A stretch of 64,000 nucleotides of DNA. Source: Leucocoprinus leucothites (Eukaryota; Basidiomycota; Agaricomycetes; Agaricales; Agaricaceae). This document shows positions 1 through 10,900 of the stretch, piece after piece. A program made the translations under genes and the position numbers. The DNA lies in contig JAACJO010000030.1 of the NCBI GenBank assembly GCA_013368445.1, forward strand, positions 310,001 through 374,000, read 5' to 3'. The notes beneath the pieces are model-generated. The model did no database searches. It saw nothing but the letters and a program-made list of their open reading frames with translations, and was not told the origin of the DNA. The first letter of the stretch is position 1, and every line of letters starts with the position of its first letter.

Positions 1-1673
1 AGACAGGTATGGATGTAAGGGATGAAAAAGAATTCGTCGGTGACCGTTCGACGAATTTCATTGTCGAACAACGAAATTGCGGCAATAGCGATCAAAGCTG
101 ACTAAAGATCGAGTTAGGAGCATTGCCTAGTACCACTAACGATGTTTACGCACCTCTCGCAGCAAAGAGACAGTTTCTGCTTCATCTTCTCCCCACTCCG
201 TTCTCAGGTCCTCAGGCGTGTTCTCTTGGACAATTGCGACCAACTTCTCTAAACAACCACGGTCGTATGCAGCGCTACATAAAGTCGAATCGTCCGTAAC
301 CAGGTGATCTTTACATAGATCAGGATAGTATGACGACAAACAGTCATCCAAGACTCACAAAGAATGAAACACGACTTAGTACGGCGAGATGTACTCTCTG
401 TGGTGGGAAGCGCAATCATACTGTTGACGAAATTAAGGACCGCTCTGATATGCAGTTCGTCAGTTGGGTAGGCGTTGTTTGCCGTGCTCCCCCGTACAAC
501 GTGCGTCACACTACAAAATAATTAAGTGCGACTGTTCTAAGGAAAAGTCATGAAACCTTACCATAGAGCAGCAGCAAGCTGAGTGTCGATGTTCCGTGAT
601 TTGACAAGGGAAACAATAGTAGAGAGTATAGAAGGATCTAAGGACGAACATTGAGCCCACTGTCAGAGTGGTAGGGATATTTGGCTTACTATCACGATCT
701 GGTCTCGCTAGCACCGTTGCAACCGGCGCATTATCCTTCGACAGGGCAGCTAAGGCAAGCAAAACCGCTTCTTGTAGCTATTCTCTGTATTAGCAGCGGA
801 ACAAATTGGCCTGAGCGAGCCCACCTTACTATCACGAGTGCTCAAGAGAGCAGTCAGGTGTCGAGCCAGCCAGCCTCCTTGTCTAGAAGGCGCATTGACA
901 TTAACCACAGAGGTCTTCTCCCAGCCTCTGCGTGAAACCTTTATCTCCTTCAGGCGGTCCTCTTGTGGAAGCCACTCCGACAACGCTTTTCGGTGTTCAG
1001 GTGTCCGTACTGCAGACGCAACGATATGAGCGATGGAAGCGCTGATTTGGGTGGATGAATCGGTGAGGAGAGGGAGGTATATATCCAAAGACTCTGTCTA
1101 CACGTAGGTAAGTCACGTAAATGGCGAGAAGATAATCGTGTCTTACACACCTGGAAAAGGTAGTTTAAGCCGTCCTTTGCCCGGTTGCAGATTTTAGATT
1201 TCTTGGTCCTGAGTCCCCACTGAGATGGCCCTGCGATATCGGCCATCGCAATTGCCAGCGATTTCAGGCCACGGACAATGGCTGAGCGCAGCGAGATTGA
1301 ATCTGCGGGTTGTAAATAGGATATAGCGACTAGGAATGCATGTGGTGCCTCATGGTCGAGTAATGTTGACAGTGCTTCCTCCGAGCCAGCCAGAGACGCT
1401 ATGACATGCGCAGCCTCTATCCGTATTGCGTCGTCCTGTGCCAGGGGTGAGGTGTCGTGAGGTTCATGGTATAGAGAGTGTGGATGTGGAGGATTCAGAC
1501 AAGCAATCAAACTAGTGCACCGTAAACACAATATAAATTGACGAAACCTCGTGATTAACATACGTTTGTATTAACAAAGCATCCTGAGCGAGCTGCTTCT
1601 TCGCTGAAGGATTGCCTATGACAGTGTTCTTGACCTTCTTGAGGCTGGCAACATTGGCGGGTACAACAGTCAT
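1..1673 (-). CDS. ARMC8: ARMC8/Gid5 (Vid28)-like armadillo-repeat protein, 5' part (3' end off window)
   Basis: Armadillo-repeat scaffold subunit of the GID/CTLH E3 ubiquitin ligase, known in yeast for gluconeogenic enzyme degradation. The start is the ATG at 1671-1673. The first exon contains KKVKNTVIGNPSAKKQL, which matches the ARMC8 N-terminus (KNAVIGNNKQK). The ARMC8-like order continues with IEAAHVIASLAG, LALAALSKDNAPVATVL and LVTDDSTLCSAAYDRGCLEKLV, ending at the left edge with SLFDNEIRRTVTDEF. Introns seen include 1512-1563 (52 nt), one starting at 1150, and 102-153; exon joins keep frame where checked. The 3' end lies beyond base 1. The first exon is also one breakpoint of the P450 duplication: a copy of this 5' end sits near 4868-5150. 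Other armadillo families are possible, but the order of matching blocks favours ARMC8. Confidence 0.78.
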
Positions 1674-1976
1674 GGTGGTAAGAAACGGAGTTGTGTCTGA
1701 CAGATTGTCTCCTTCATGCACTGGCTACCGTGAGAACTCTGATACATTGGGCGGCTCCTTTCACAAGCCATCAGTCTGTTGATCATGTTCTCATACAAGA
1801 ACGATCCGTGGAATCGAGATATTGAAACACAGATACTTTCCGAAATTCAGATCGGCTGTCCACATTTATTCCCTGATGAGGTGTTATTTGCAATAATGAA
1901 AATAGCACATTTTATCGACACATAGCCGCGAGGTGCACGGTTTGGTGAAGGAGCGACATGACAATCGAGTTTTAAA
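1674..1976. other. Intergenic: ARMC8 5' flank / P450-1 3' flank
   Basis: No gene is seen. The stretch from about 1643 to 1960 is recognisably repeated at 4868-5150 and 5358-5422 (for example the blocks around 'ccgtgagaactctgata' and 'agccgcgagg'), so it belongs to the tandem duplication unit. Confidence 0.7.
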
Positions 1977-4143
1977 CTACAGATATTCAACGTTCATATT
2001 TCCCGCCAGAAGATCATCAATGTCCTTTCCATGCCGGGGAGTAATCTTACACGGGAACGGAAGTGGCTCCCTGCGATAAAGGTTCAATAATTCGCCAGAA
2101 GTTACCTTAGGGAGAGGCTTACGAGATCAGAGAATCAGCAATAAATTCGGGTTTGACTTCAATTGGCTTGTTGTTTTCATCCAGTGTTGGATAAATATCG
2201 AATAGAGAAAGAATTGAGGCTGCTGCGATATACAGTGTCGATAACGCGATATGAGCTCCTGGGCATACCCTAAAAAAACTTGGGTCAGTGGTTCTTGTGT
2301 ATGAAAAACAAAATACCTTCGTCCGAATCCAAACGTTGCGGTGACGGTGGGATCAAGAATATCTTCCACGAGAACTCCATCCTTGATGAATCTGCCTGGG
2401 TTGAATTCCTTTGGGTTTGGGAAAGCTTCCTCATCGTGGAGCATGGCACTACAAAAATATTAGACTACAATACCGAAGTAGGGTTATCCCATTAAACATG
2501 ATCCTCACTAAGCATTGGCGATGATTGTCGCGCCTTTGGGTATGTAATAGCCTTCATAAACATCGTCTGCGGTGGCATAATGGGGGATTCCTGTGATCAC
2601 CTTCCATGAAGGTGCGAGTAAATTGCATAGATTGATGACTTTACCTGTTGGAAGAACCGGGTTCCATCTTTTTTTACAAGTCAATAAGACGGTTTGACTC
2701 AAGAGATAAAATCACGAACCGGAGGACCTCTTTCAGAACAGCTGTCAGATAAGGCAGCTGTGACTTGTGAGAGAAGTCTGGGAGACGATCTGTTCCAACC
2801 ACCAAGTCTAATTCCTCTTGTGCTTTCCGTTGAAACTCGGGATGAATTAGCATGGCAAGAATGAATGTCAACAGGGATGTGATTGTCGTCTCGGATGCGG
2901 CTGTATCAGAGGATATTATGCTTTGACCACGAATTTTATGTTGTCACGTACCCCCGAAAACTTGTGATGCAGCATTTTTGACGAGAGGCTCAAGTATCTC
3001 ATAGCCGGAGCGGTCCTTATTATCTAGGCTCGAAGAAACGAAGCATTCTTGGCCAACACCTTCATCCTAAGAAAGAAATCCCGATAAGTATTGCTAATTA
3101 GAAAAAGGAGCACAAACCAAGAGAACGTACCGTGTTCTTCTGGGACATCTGAAACGGCTCTTCGAGCACTCGGGAAAGCTGTTCCCGAAACCGCTGTGCG
3201 TCCTTCTTGAATGGTATCCCAGGCACCCAATCAGGAATGTGCTGGAGGAAAGGCAAGATATTGACCCAATACCCTCCCGGAGCAGCTGCCAACACCGCAC
3301 AATGAAATGCGTCTTCCGATAATTTGACAAGTGGCTCGTGGTTGCGCTTTACAGGAAGCCCATATGTCATCGAGAGCGCCATTCCGCCAACATACCTATA
3401 CAGCGAAGTATGGTCAGGCTCGAAGATGTCATTTCAGGGAATGGAATGACTAACTCTTTAACGTGATTGAGGAAGTCTTGTGGCGTTTGGTAAAGATTCG
3501 GCAATAGAGCTTTATGCGTGAACTCCAGTGCCTTTTCTTGCTCGCGTGGTAAATCTCTCTTGGCAAAGTGTTGCTGGAATATCCTTCGTTGGTTTCGCCA
3601 CTCGTCGTTATGTGGTAAGAATACAAAGAATTGGATCCATCCAATTCTAAAGGAAAGGAAAGACCCTTGAGGATGCAGGGTGAAGTATCAATTCGAGGAT
3701 CAGAACGCACACTTCATACATAGGTGAACGAGGCCTTAAACAGAGTCAAATACCATGTTCATGTGCACAAGCGTATTTACATACCGGCTTGAATAGAAAG
3801 CCGATCGCTTCTCGAGTAGGTCACTCGCAATACGAGCGTCATTGATGGCAATAATCGGCTGTCCAAGCGCTTCCGCATGCATAATCTTCGATCCTGTAAA
3901 AAGGGAATAATGTGAGTTGTACAATATTAACAAGGTAGGATTAAGCTTACCGAGTTTTCGTTCAAGGTCTTGATAAAACACATGCACATACTTCAAGGGA
4001 AGCTGGAATGTGTTTCCAACGATGGGCCACCCCGGGAGGGAAGGTGGTAGAGGGAGGAGCCGCTTTTGACGGCGGCGGTAGATGAAGTGAATAATACCAC
4101 AAAAGCATAAAAAAATAATATCCCTGAGTCCTACGATCGCCAT
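1977..4143 (-). CDS. Cytochrome P450 no. 1 (tandem copy A1)
   Basis: Membrane-anchored heme monooxygenase of the basidiomycete group usually annotated as O-methylsterigmatocystin-oxidoreductase-like; substrate unknown. The start ATG at 4141-4143 gives an N-terminal helix (IIFLCFCGIIHFIYRRRQ) and the proline hinge LPPSLPGWPIVGN. In order follow the C-helix WRNQRR, I-helix AASETT, ExxR (KEVLR), a PERF-type FNPGRF, and the heme loop FGFGRR-VCPG, split by an intron after FGFGRR. The C-terminus is ITPRHGKDIDDLL and the stop is at 1977-1979. Roughly a dozen short introns give about 520 aa, normal for the family. All exons read through. The exon after YSSR uses an AAG acceptor where copy A2 has CAG. 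It is nearly identical to P450 no. 2, introns included. The closest P450 family cannot be named without a search. Confidence 0.92.
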
Positions 4144-4190
4144 CACTGACTGGGTTTGAGAGGAGCTGGCAATGAGATGCAATCCAATCT

Positions 4191-4198
4191 ATTTATCT
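4191..4198 (-). promoter_or_regulatory. Putative core promoter element AGATAAAT of P450-1
   Basis: AGATAAAT on the minus strand, 48 bp before the ATG. The same octamer lies 43-53 bp upstream of P450 nos. 2, 5 and 6, suggesting a TATA-like or GATA element; function is inferred from conservation only. Confidence 0.4.
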
Positions 4199-4542
4199 TG
4201 CTAGACTCCGGACAATTGGGCCGTGTCATCAAGGAGTTCCACAATGTCTCTCGTGTGTTCAAAGTTCCATTGGCCTTTCAAAGAAAGTCTGGGCCCAGAG
4301 GAAGAACACCTGTCGAAAGCTCTGTGGTGAAAGTTTAACCGGAATAGAGTTCGCGATCGCCGTTAAGGCGTGCGAGAGGTGAATAGTATTGAGGGAGTTA
4401 TGATGAGCTGAGTACTCGTGACTGGCCCAATGATTACCATTACCAAGGGATTTTTCCTTATATTTTCCTTGAATCTCCATCTTTTGCCAACGATCTCCTA
4501 CATAGCAGAGCGTTGAAGTCACGCGATGTACGGGGCTGCACA

Positions 4543-4589
4543 CGAGGGATCCGAACCTCGCAAGGCATCGTATTTCTCCAGTTGAACCG
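4543..4589 (-). other. tRNA-like relic (A- and B-box), copy 1
   Basis: Read on the minus strand, CGGTTCAACTGG (4578-4589) matches the pol III A-box TRGYNNARNNGG except for the first base. GGTTCGGATCC (4547-4557) resembles the B-box and lies in a 5-bp stem CGAGG/CCTCG (4543-4560) with an 8-nt loop. Only 20 nt separate the boxes and no acceptor stem pairs, so this is not a working tRNA; a tRNA- or SINE-derived remnant is more likely. Confidence 0.35.
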
Positions 4590-4599
4590 AACCACCCAA

Positions 4600-4873
4600 C
4601 CTATTCCACCAACTCATGGTCTTGGTCTACGATTCGCCGTACAAATATCATTATGGCTTTCACTCGCACGCCAGCATGATCTCCTACACCACCATAATCC
4701 ATTCATACATTCGAAATGGGATTGTCAAAAGGTTTCTGAACTTGGGTAGTCTACAGGACTTCGATCCCCAAGAATTCGTGCAGCAGACCTTCAACATTCT
4801 TTCCTTTGCGAGTATGTGTAAAATGGCGTGGAGCTTACCTCAATATTTCGTTCAATAGAGAATGCGTCGGCTG
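4600..4873 (-). pseudogene. Truncated 3' relic of P450-3 at the duplication joint
   Basis: This is a broken copy of the 3' end of P450 no. 3. Bases 4600-4810 match about 8053-8276, including the terminal codons and stop. The match then jumps to about 8937-8970 at 4811-4850, and again to about 9551-9573 at 4851-4872. Two internal deletions, of roughly 660 and 580 bp, have therefore removed most of the fragment. It has no usable reading frame. The right end merges into the ARMC8 5' relic across a shared 'ggctg'. Confidence 0.75.
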
Positions 4874-5150
4874 GCAATGTTGGCGGGTACAACAGTCATG
4901 GTGGTAAGAAACGTAGTTTCGGTCTGACAGATTGTTGCCTTCGTACAACTACCGTGAGAACTCTGATACAACAGCGCTCCTTTGACGAGCCAATGGCCAG
5001 TGTCAGTCTGTTAATCATGTTCTCACAAGAACGATCCATAGATTGGAGATACAGAAATACAGAAACTTTGCGAAACTCGGATCGGCTATCCGCATTTTTT
5101 CCCTAGCGAGGCGTTATCTGGGATTAAAATAGCACATTTTATTAACACAC
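4868..5150 (-). pseudogene. Relic of the ARMC8 5' end
   Basis: This is a copy of 1643-1920: the first codons of the ARMC8-like gene (MTVVPAN from an ATG at 4899, then diverging) and its upstream DNA. It cannot encode the protein, because the copy joins P450-3 sequence just inside the first exon. It marks the left boundary of the second tandem unit. Confidence 0.72.
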
Positions 5151-5357
5151 TACTAACCCTCGCTTGGATTGCGGTCTAGCAGTATTAGAGAGGGAAGAGA
5201 CCTGTTGTTCAGCTCTAACAATACGTCACAATCTCGTTAACGTTGTCGGTTAACGACAATATAGGAGATGCTGCCATGAACCTCAATCGAGGCGAGTTGA
5301 TTGTACCTCGAGGTGACATTTACAATGCAGAATCAATCATCACTTTTGCAGAGAAGG
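5150..5357. other. Approx. 208-bp insertion unique to tandem copy 2, with a hairpin
   Basis: The 3' flank of P450-1 reads straight from 'cattttatcgacaca' into 'tagccgcgagg' (about 1908-1931). In copy 2 the same blocks are separated by about 208 bp. The insert has a perfect 8-bp inverted repeat, TCGTTAAC/GTTAACGA (5234-5256), with a 7-nt loop. Short 'acac' at both edges could be a target duplication. No ORF is present. A small non-autonomous element is possible but unproven; deletion in copy 1 is the alternative. Confidence 0.45.
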
Positions 5358-5422
5358 GGACACAGCCGCGAGGTCCCAGATTTGGTGAAGAAAGTGAAAC
5401 GGCATGAAAATCAAGTTTGAAA

Positions 5423-7601
5423 TTACAGATATTCAACGTTCATATTTCCCGCTAGAAGACCATCAATGTCCTTTCCATGTCGAGGAGTAATCTTACACAG
5501 GAACGGAAGCGGCTCCCTGCAATTAAGGCTCAATAATTCGCCAAAAGACCGCCCTAGAGAGATACTCACGAGACCAGAGAATCAGCAATAAATTCAGGTT
5601 TGACTTCAATTGGTTTGTTGTTTTCATCCAGTGCAGGTGAAATATCGAATAGAGAGAGAATCGAGGCTATTGCGATATACAGTGTCGATAACGCTATATG
5701 AGCTCCTGGGCATACCCTAGAAAGGCTGGGTCAGTGGATTTTGGGTATGAAAAACGAAACAAGTACCTTCGCCCAAATCCAAATGTTGCGGTGACTGTGG
5801 GATCAAGAATGTCTTCCACAAGAACGCCATCCTTGATGAATCTGCCTGGGTTGAACTCTTTTGGGTTTGGGAAAACTTCTTCATCGTGGAGCATGGCACT
5901 ACGAAGATATTAGACTACAATACCAAAGTAGGGTTATCCCGTTGAACATGGTCCTCACTAAGCATTGGCGATGATTGTCGCGCCTTTGGGAATGTAATAG
6001 CCTTCATAAACATCGTCTGCGGTGGCATAATGGGGAATGCCTATGATCACACTCCATGAAGATGCAAGTAAATTACATGAATTGGTGCCTTTACCTGTTG
6101 GAAGAACTGGATTCCACCTATTTTACTAGTCAATGGGATCACTTGACTCATGACATGGAAAAAAATCACGAACCGGAGGACCTCTTTCAAAATCGCTGTC
6201 AGGTAAGGCAGTTCCGACCTGTGAGAGAAGTCTGGGAGACGATCTGTTCCAACTACCAAGTCTATTTCCTCCTGTGCTTTCCGTTGAAACTCGGGATGAA
6301 TTAGCATGGCAAGAATGAATGTCAACAAGGCTGTGACTGTCGTCTCGGATGCGGCTGTACCAGAAAACATTATGCTTTGACCGCGAATCCTATGCTGTCA
6401 CGTACCCCCAAAAACCTGTGACGCAGCCTTTTTGACGAGAGGCTCAAGTGTTTCATACGCAGAGCGGTCCTTATAGTTCTCTATGCTCGAAGAAACGAAG
6501 CACTCTTGGCCTACACCTTCGTCCTAAGGATTTCCGGTGAGTATTGCCAATTAATGAAAAGGACAACGACTAAAGAGACGTACCGTGTTCTTCTGGGACA
6601 TTTGGAATGGCTCTTCGAGCACTCGGGAAAGTTGTTCCCGAAACCGCTGTGCGTCCTTCTTGAATGGTATCCCAGGCACCCAATCAGGAATGTGCTGGAG
6701 AAAAGGCAGGATATTGACCCAATACCCTCCCGGAGCAGCTGCCAACACCGCAGAATGAAATGCCTCCTCTGACAAGTTGATAAGGGGCTCGTGGTTGCGC
6801 CTTACAGGAAGCCCATATGTCATCGAGAGCGCCATTCCACCAACAAACCTATACAGCGAAATATCGTCATGACGCTCGAATGTGCCATTTCAAGTCGGAA
6901 TGGAATGACTGACTCCTTAACGTGATTGCGGAAGTCTTGTGGTGTTTGGTAAAGGTTCGGTAATAGAGCTTTATGCATGAACTCCAGTGCCTTTTCCTGC
7001 TCGCGTGGTAAGTCCCTCTTGGCAAAGTGTTGCTGGAATATCCTTCGTTGGTTTCGCCACTCGTCGGTATGCGGTAAGAGTACAAAGAATTGAATCCATC
7101 CAATTCTAACCGGAATGAGGGACCCTTGAGGATACAGGGTGAATTGTTAATTCGAGGATCAGAACGCACACTTCATACATGGGTGAACGGGGCCTGAAAC
7201 AGAGTCAAATACCATGTTAATGTGCACAAGCGTATTTACATACCGGCTTGAATAGAAAGCCGATCGCTTCTCGAGTAAGTCACTCGCAATGCGAGCATCA
7301 TTGATGGCAATAATCGGTTGCCCAAGTGCTTCCGCATACATAACCTTCGATCCTGCAAAAAGGGAGTAATGTGAGTTAAACAATGTGACAAGATAGGATT
7401 AAGCTTACCGAGTTTTCGTTCAAGGTCCTGATAAAACACATGCACATACTTCAAGGGAAGCTGGAATGTGTTTCCAACGATGGGCCACCCCGGGAGGGAA
7501 GGTGGTAGAGGGAGGAGCCGCTTTTGACGGCGGCGGTAGATGAAGTGAATAATACCACAAAAGCATAAAAAAATAATATCCCTGAGTCCTACGATCGCCA
7601 T
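5423..7601 (-). CDS. Cytochrome P450 no. 2 (tandem copy A2)
   Basis: Near-identical duplicate of P450 no. 1, with the same intron positions and similar intron sequence. The start ATG at 7599-7601 opens with MAIVGLRD, the same first eight residues as copy A1. The stop TAA is at 5423-5425, after ITPRHGKDIDGLLAGN. P450 landmarks are all present: the LPPSLPGWPIVGN hinge, WRNQRR, I-helix AASETT, KEVLR, FNPGRF, and FGFGRR joined to VCPGAH over an intron. Differences from copy A1 are mostly single substitutions, for example NLSEEAFHSA against KLSEDAFHCA in the region after the F helix. The genes start 3458 bp apart. About 520 aa is expected. Probably an active enzyme with the same unknown substrate class, anchored in the ER membrane. 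Confidence 0.92.
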
Positions 7602-7647
7602 CACTGACTGGTTTGAGAGGGGCTGGCAATGGAATGCAACCCAACGT

Positions 7648-7655
7648 ATTTATCT
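7648..7655 (-). promoter_or_regulatory. Putative core promoter element AGATAAAT of P450-2
   Basis: Minus-strand AGATAAAT 47 bp before the ATG, in the same place as in P450 no. 1. Confidence 0.4.
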
Positions 7656-7999
7656 TGCTAGACTCCGGACAATTCCATGTCATCAATGGGATTCCACGCT
7701 ATCTCTCGTGTGTTCAGTATTCTATTGGCCTTTCAAAGAAAGTCTGGGCCCAGAGGAAGAACACCTGTCGAAAGTTCTGTGGTGAGAGTTTAACCGGAAT
7801 AGAATTCACGATCGCCGTTTGATGCGTGTGAGAGGTGAATAGCATAGAGGGAGCTATAATGAGCTGAGCACCCGTGACTGGCCCAATGATTACCTACTAC
7901 CAAGGGTTTTTTCCTTGTGTTTTCCTTGAGTCTCCACCATTCGCCAACAATTTCTCACATAGTAGAGCGTTGAAGTCACATGACGCATAAGGCTGCAGA

Positions 8000-8049
8000 C
8001 GAGGGATCCGAACCTCGCAAGCCATCGCATAATTTCTCCAGTTGAACTG
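8000..8049 (-). other. tRNA-like relic (A- and B-box), copy 2
   Basis: Second copy of the element at 4543-4589. The T-arm-like hairpin CGAGG/CCTCG is at 8000-8017, and CAGTTCAACTGG (8038-8049) matches the A-box except for its first base. The box spacing is again too short for a full anticodon arm. Confidence 0.35.
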
Positions 8050-8210
8050 AATCAGCCAACATATTCCGCCAGCTCACGGCCTTGGTCTACGATTCGCCGT
8101 ACAAATGTCATTATGGCTTTCACTCGCACGTTAGCATGATCTCCTACACCGCCGTCATACATTCGCGCATTCGAAACGGGATTGTCAAAAGGTTTCTGGA
8201 CTTGGGTAGT

Positions 8211-10392
8211 CTACAGGACTTCGGTCCCCAAGAATTCGTGCAGCAGACCTTCAACATTCTTTCCTTTGCGAGGAGTGATTCTGCAGGGAAACGGAAGTGG
8301 TTCACTGTCCACGTAGGGGCTATCTTAGCCGATTGCTCATGCATGTTATAAGTGAAAACTTACGAGACAAGAGAAGCAGCGATAAACTCGGGTTCCACTT
8401 CGATTGTATTGCCATCTGCATCTATCGCCGGAGAGATGTCGAACAAATATATGATAGACGCTGCTGCGAGATAGAGTACTGATTGGCCTATGTGCATTCC
8501 AGGGCATATCCTGCTCAACAAGCTTAGAATCTACTTTCACGATTCTGAGTGGATCATGCTAATACTTACCTTCTTCCAAAACCAAATGTCGCGACGACAA
8601 AAGGGTCAAGCACATCGGTCTTGAGCACACCATCCTTGATGAATCTGTCAGGCTTGAAATCTTTGGGATTTGGAAAGCGTTCTTCATCTTGAAAGATAGC
8701 ACTAGAAAGATTTGAGAAAACTGCGGGGCTTCGAATAAATTGCTCAACGAACTGTGCATTTGCCATGACTATTGACCCCTTGGGAATATAATACCCCTCG
8801 TAGTAATCCTCCTGGGTGGTTGAATGTGGAACGCCTACAAACGACTTTAACTCTTCCTTGGATAGGGAAATCAACCTTTTCGCTTACCCATGGGCGCGAT
8901 CGGGTTCCATCTATTCAAGTTCTTTACCATTCATATATGTAAAATGGCGTGGAGCTTACCTCAATACTTCCTTCAAGACTGCTGCTAGGTATGGCAAGTG
9001 TTCTCTATCCGTAAAGTCTGGCAGCCGGTCCGAACCAACAATAGCATCTATCTCTTGTTGAACCTTGCGTTGTATCTGAGGATGTTTGAGCATGGCAAGG
9101 ACAAAAGTCATCACCGATGCGACAGTGGTCTCTGAAGCGGCTAGTAGGTAGGAAATTGGCTGGATTCAGAAAACACCAATCGCCCAATTATCTAAGATAT
9201 GATAATGAACCTACCTCCAAAAATCTGAGATGCGGCCTGCTTGATATGTTTCTCATTCGTCTCGAAGTCAGGTCCTTCTCTGTGGATTTCCAAACTGGAA
9301 GATACAAATGACTCCGGAGCAGTCCCATTATCCTAAGCAAGTGAGTGTGAGAACATATGAGGTAGTAATAACAGACCAAACATACCATACGCTTTAGTGT
9401 CTGCTCATACGGCTCGTTCAATACCTCCAGTAGCTGTGTGAGCGCAAGGGGTGCCCAACGCTTGAACCCAGCTCCTGGGAACCACTTTGGAACGTACTTC
9501 AAAATGGGAATGACGTTGACAAGGTACTTTCCAGGCGAGGCTGCGGACATGGCAATAGCAAATGCGTCGGCTGACTTCTGTATGAGAGAGTCATGGTTTC
9601 TCTGAACAGGAAGTCCGTAGGTCATGGATAACGATATTCCGCCAATGCATCTAGGTGATATACATCAAAAACAATTGAGTGTATGTCAGCTGAATTCGTA
9701 CCCATCTACGTGTTCTTTAAGGCCTTTAGGATTGTGGTACAAGTTGGGAAGTAGTCCTCTTTGAATAAAATTCAATGCTGTCTCTTGCTCTCGAGGTGTC
9801 ATTTTTGTCGAGAAATGTTGTTGAAAGATTCGGCGGTGGTTTCTCCACTCTTCACCGTATGGGAGGAGGGCGAAGAAATACTTAGCACCAATTCTATTGG
9901 GCAGTGGAACGTGAACAATGAGACCTTGAGACAGTTCCGGGCCACAAGAATACGTACACTTCAACAAGCATGCGATTTTGAGGTCTGCGTCATTCATATC
10001 GGTGTTTTCCCCCCATGCACATTAGGCAAACTTACCGGCTAGAATAGATAGTGGAACGCTTATCAAGAAGGTCACTCGCAATTTGAGCATCGTTTATGAC
10101 AACAATAGGTTGGCCCATGGCTTCAACATACACGATCTTGGATCCTTCACAATTGAGAATCAGGAGTAAGTCATGGCTTCTATCAATATATGGGCTCACC
10201 GAGCTTTCGCCCAAGATCTTGATAAAAGACGTGAACAAAAGTCAAGGGAATCTGAAACGCATTTCCAACAATCGGCCAGCCTTGGAGGCTTGGGGGTAAA
10301 GGGTGCTGATTCTTTCTGCGATAGCGATAGAACAAATGGAGTGAACCAGCCACGCAAATGACAGCTATGTCCCGAAATCCTAGGATTGCCAT
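8211..10392 (-). CDS. Cytochrome P450 no. 3
   Basis: Third member of the head-to-tail minus-strand array and clearly diverged from nos. 1 and 2. The ATG at 10390-10392 begins MAILGFRDIAVICVAG, followed by the hinge LPPSLQGWPIVGN. Further blocks are [20 protein letters not shown] (C-helix), LVNVIPILKYVPKWFPGAGF, I-helix AASETTVASV, KEVLR, FKPDRF, and the heme loop FGFGRR with ICPGMH. The C-terminus [16 protein letters not shown] ends at a TAG at 8211-8213. The exon YEGYYIPKGSIVMANA appears to read on into the next exon without the intron seen in the paralogues, or uses a different join; this is the least certain part. Its 3' end was partly copied into 4600-4873 during the tandem duplication. 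Likely an intact ER monooxygenase of unknown substrate. Confidence 0.9.
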
Positions 10393-10900
10393 GATGAACA
10401 AAGTGGAAGGGGGCTCGCTGTTCAAACGTTCATATGTAGGATCTGGAAGCTATACTACTTCTCACGGCCCGCTGAACGAAAGTGCCGGAGAAGCTGTTCG
10501 ATCAGAGTTCGATCACTTTTGGTTCGTCCCGGTTCCTAGGGCCGGCTGGAGTACCGAAGGATTTTCTTGATTTGTTCGGGAGACATCGGTCTTATTGATG
10601 ACAGATGTGACGGGAAGAACGAAATGCCGTATTCGAGTGTCAAATTTCTGTTGGCAAAGTCAGGTGACTCGGAAGAGAGTTTGATTACATGTCAAAACCA
10701 TATCTAAATACTTCGTTCGTTCGACAGCCATGTGTCTTTGGACCAAAAGTGAGTATGCAGACCTTGAAGAACAATTAATCCTTTGGAACAGCAGCACAAG
10801 CTGGTGGTGACAAGTCGATTCGACGCACTGCTTCACGGGTAGTACGGTAGAGTATGTGACAATAATGGTTCGCTACTGCTCCCAAAGATCATGCAATGAA
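10393..10900. other. Intergenic P450-3 / P450-4
   Basis: About 500 bp of promoter and 3' flank. No gene or clear element is recognised, and the AGATAAAT octamer was not found close to the P450-3 start. Confidence 0.6.

Larger units (their letters stand above)
7602..8210. other. Intergenic P450-2 / P450-3
   Basis: This is the promoter side of P450 no. 2 and the 3' flank of P450 no. 3. It is homologous throughout to 4144-4760. It contains the AGATAAAT element and the second tRNA-like relic and no supported ORF. Confidence 0.7.

Noticed and set aside
5150..5357. Insert as a complete DNA transposon
   Set aside because: No ORF and no convincing terminal inverted repeats; only an internal hairpin.
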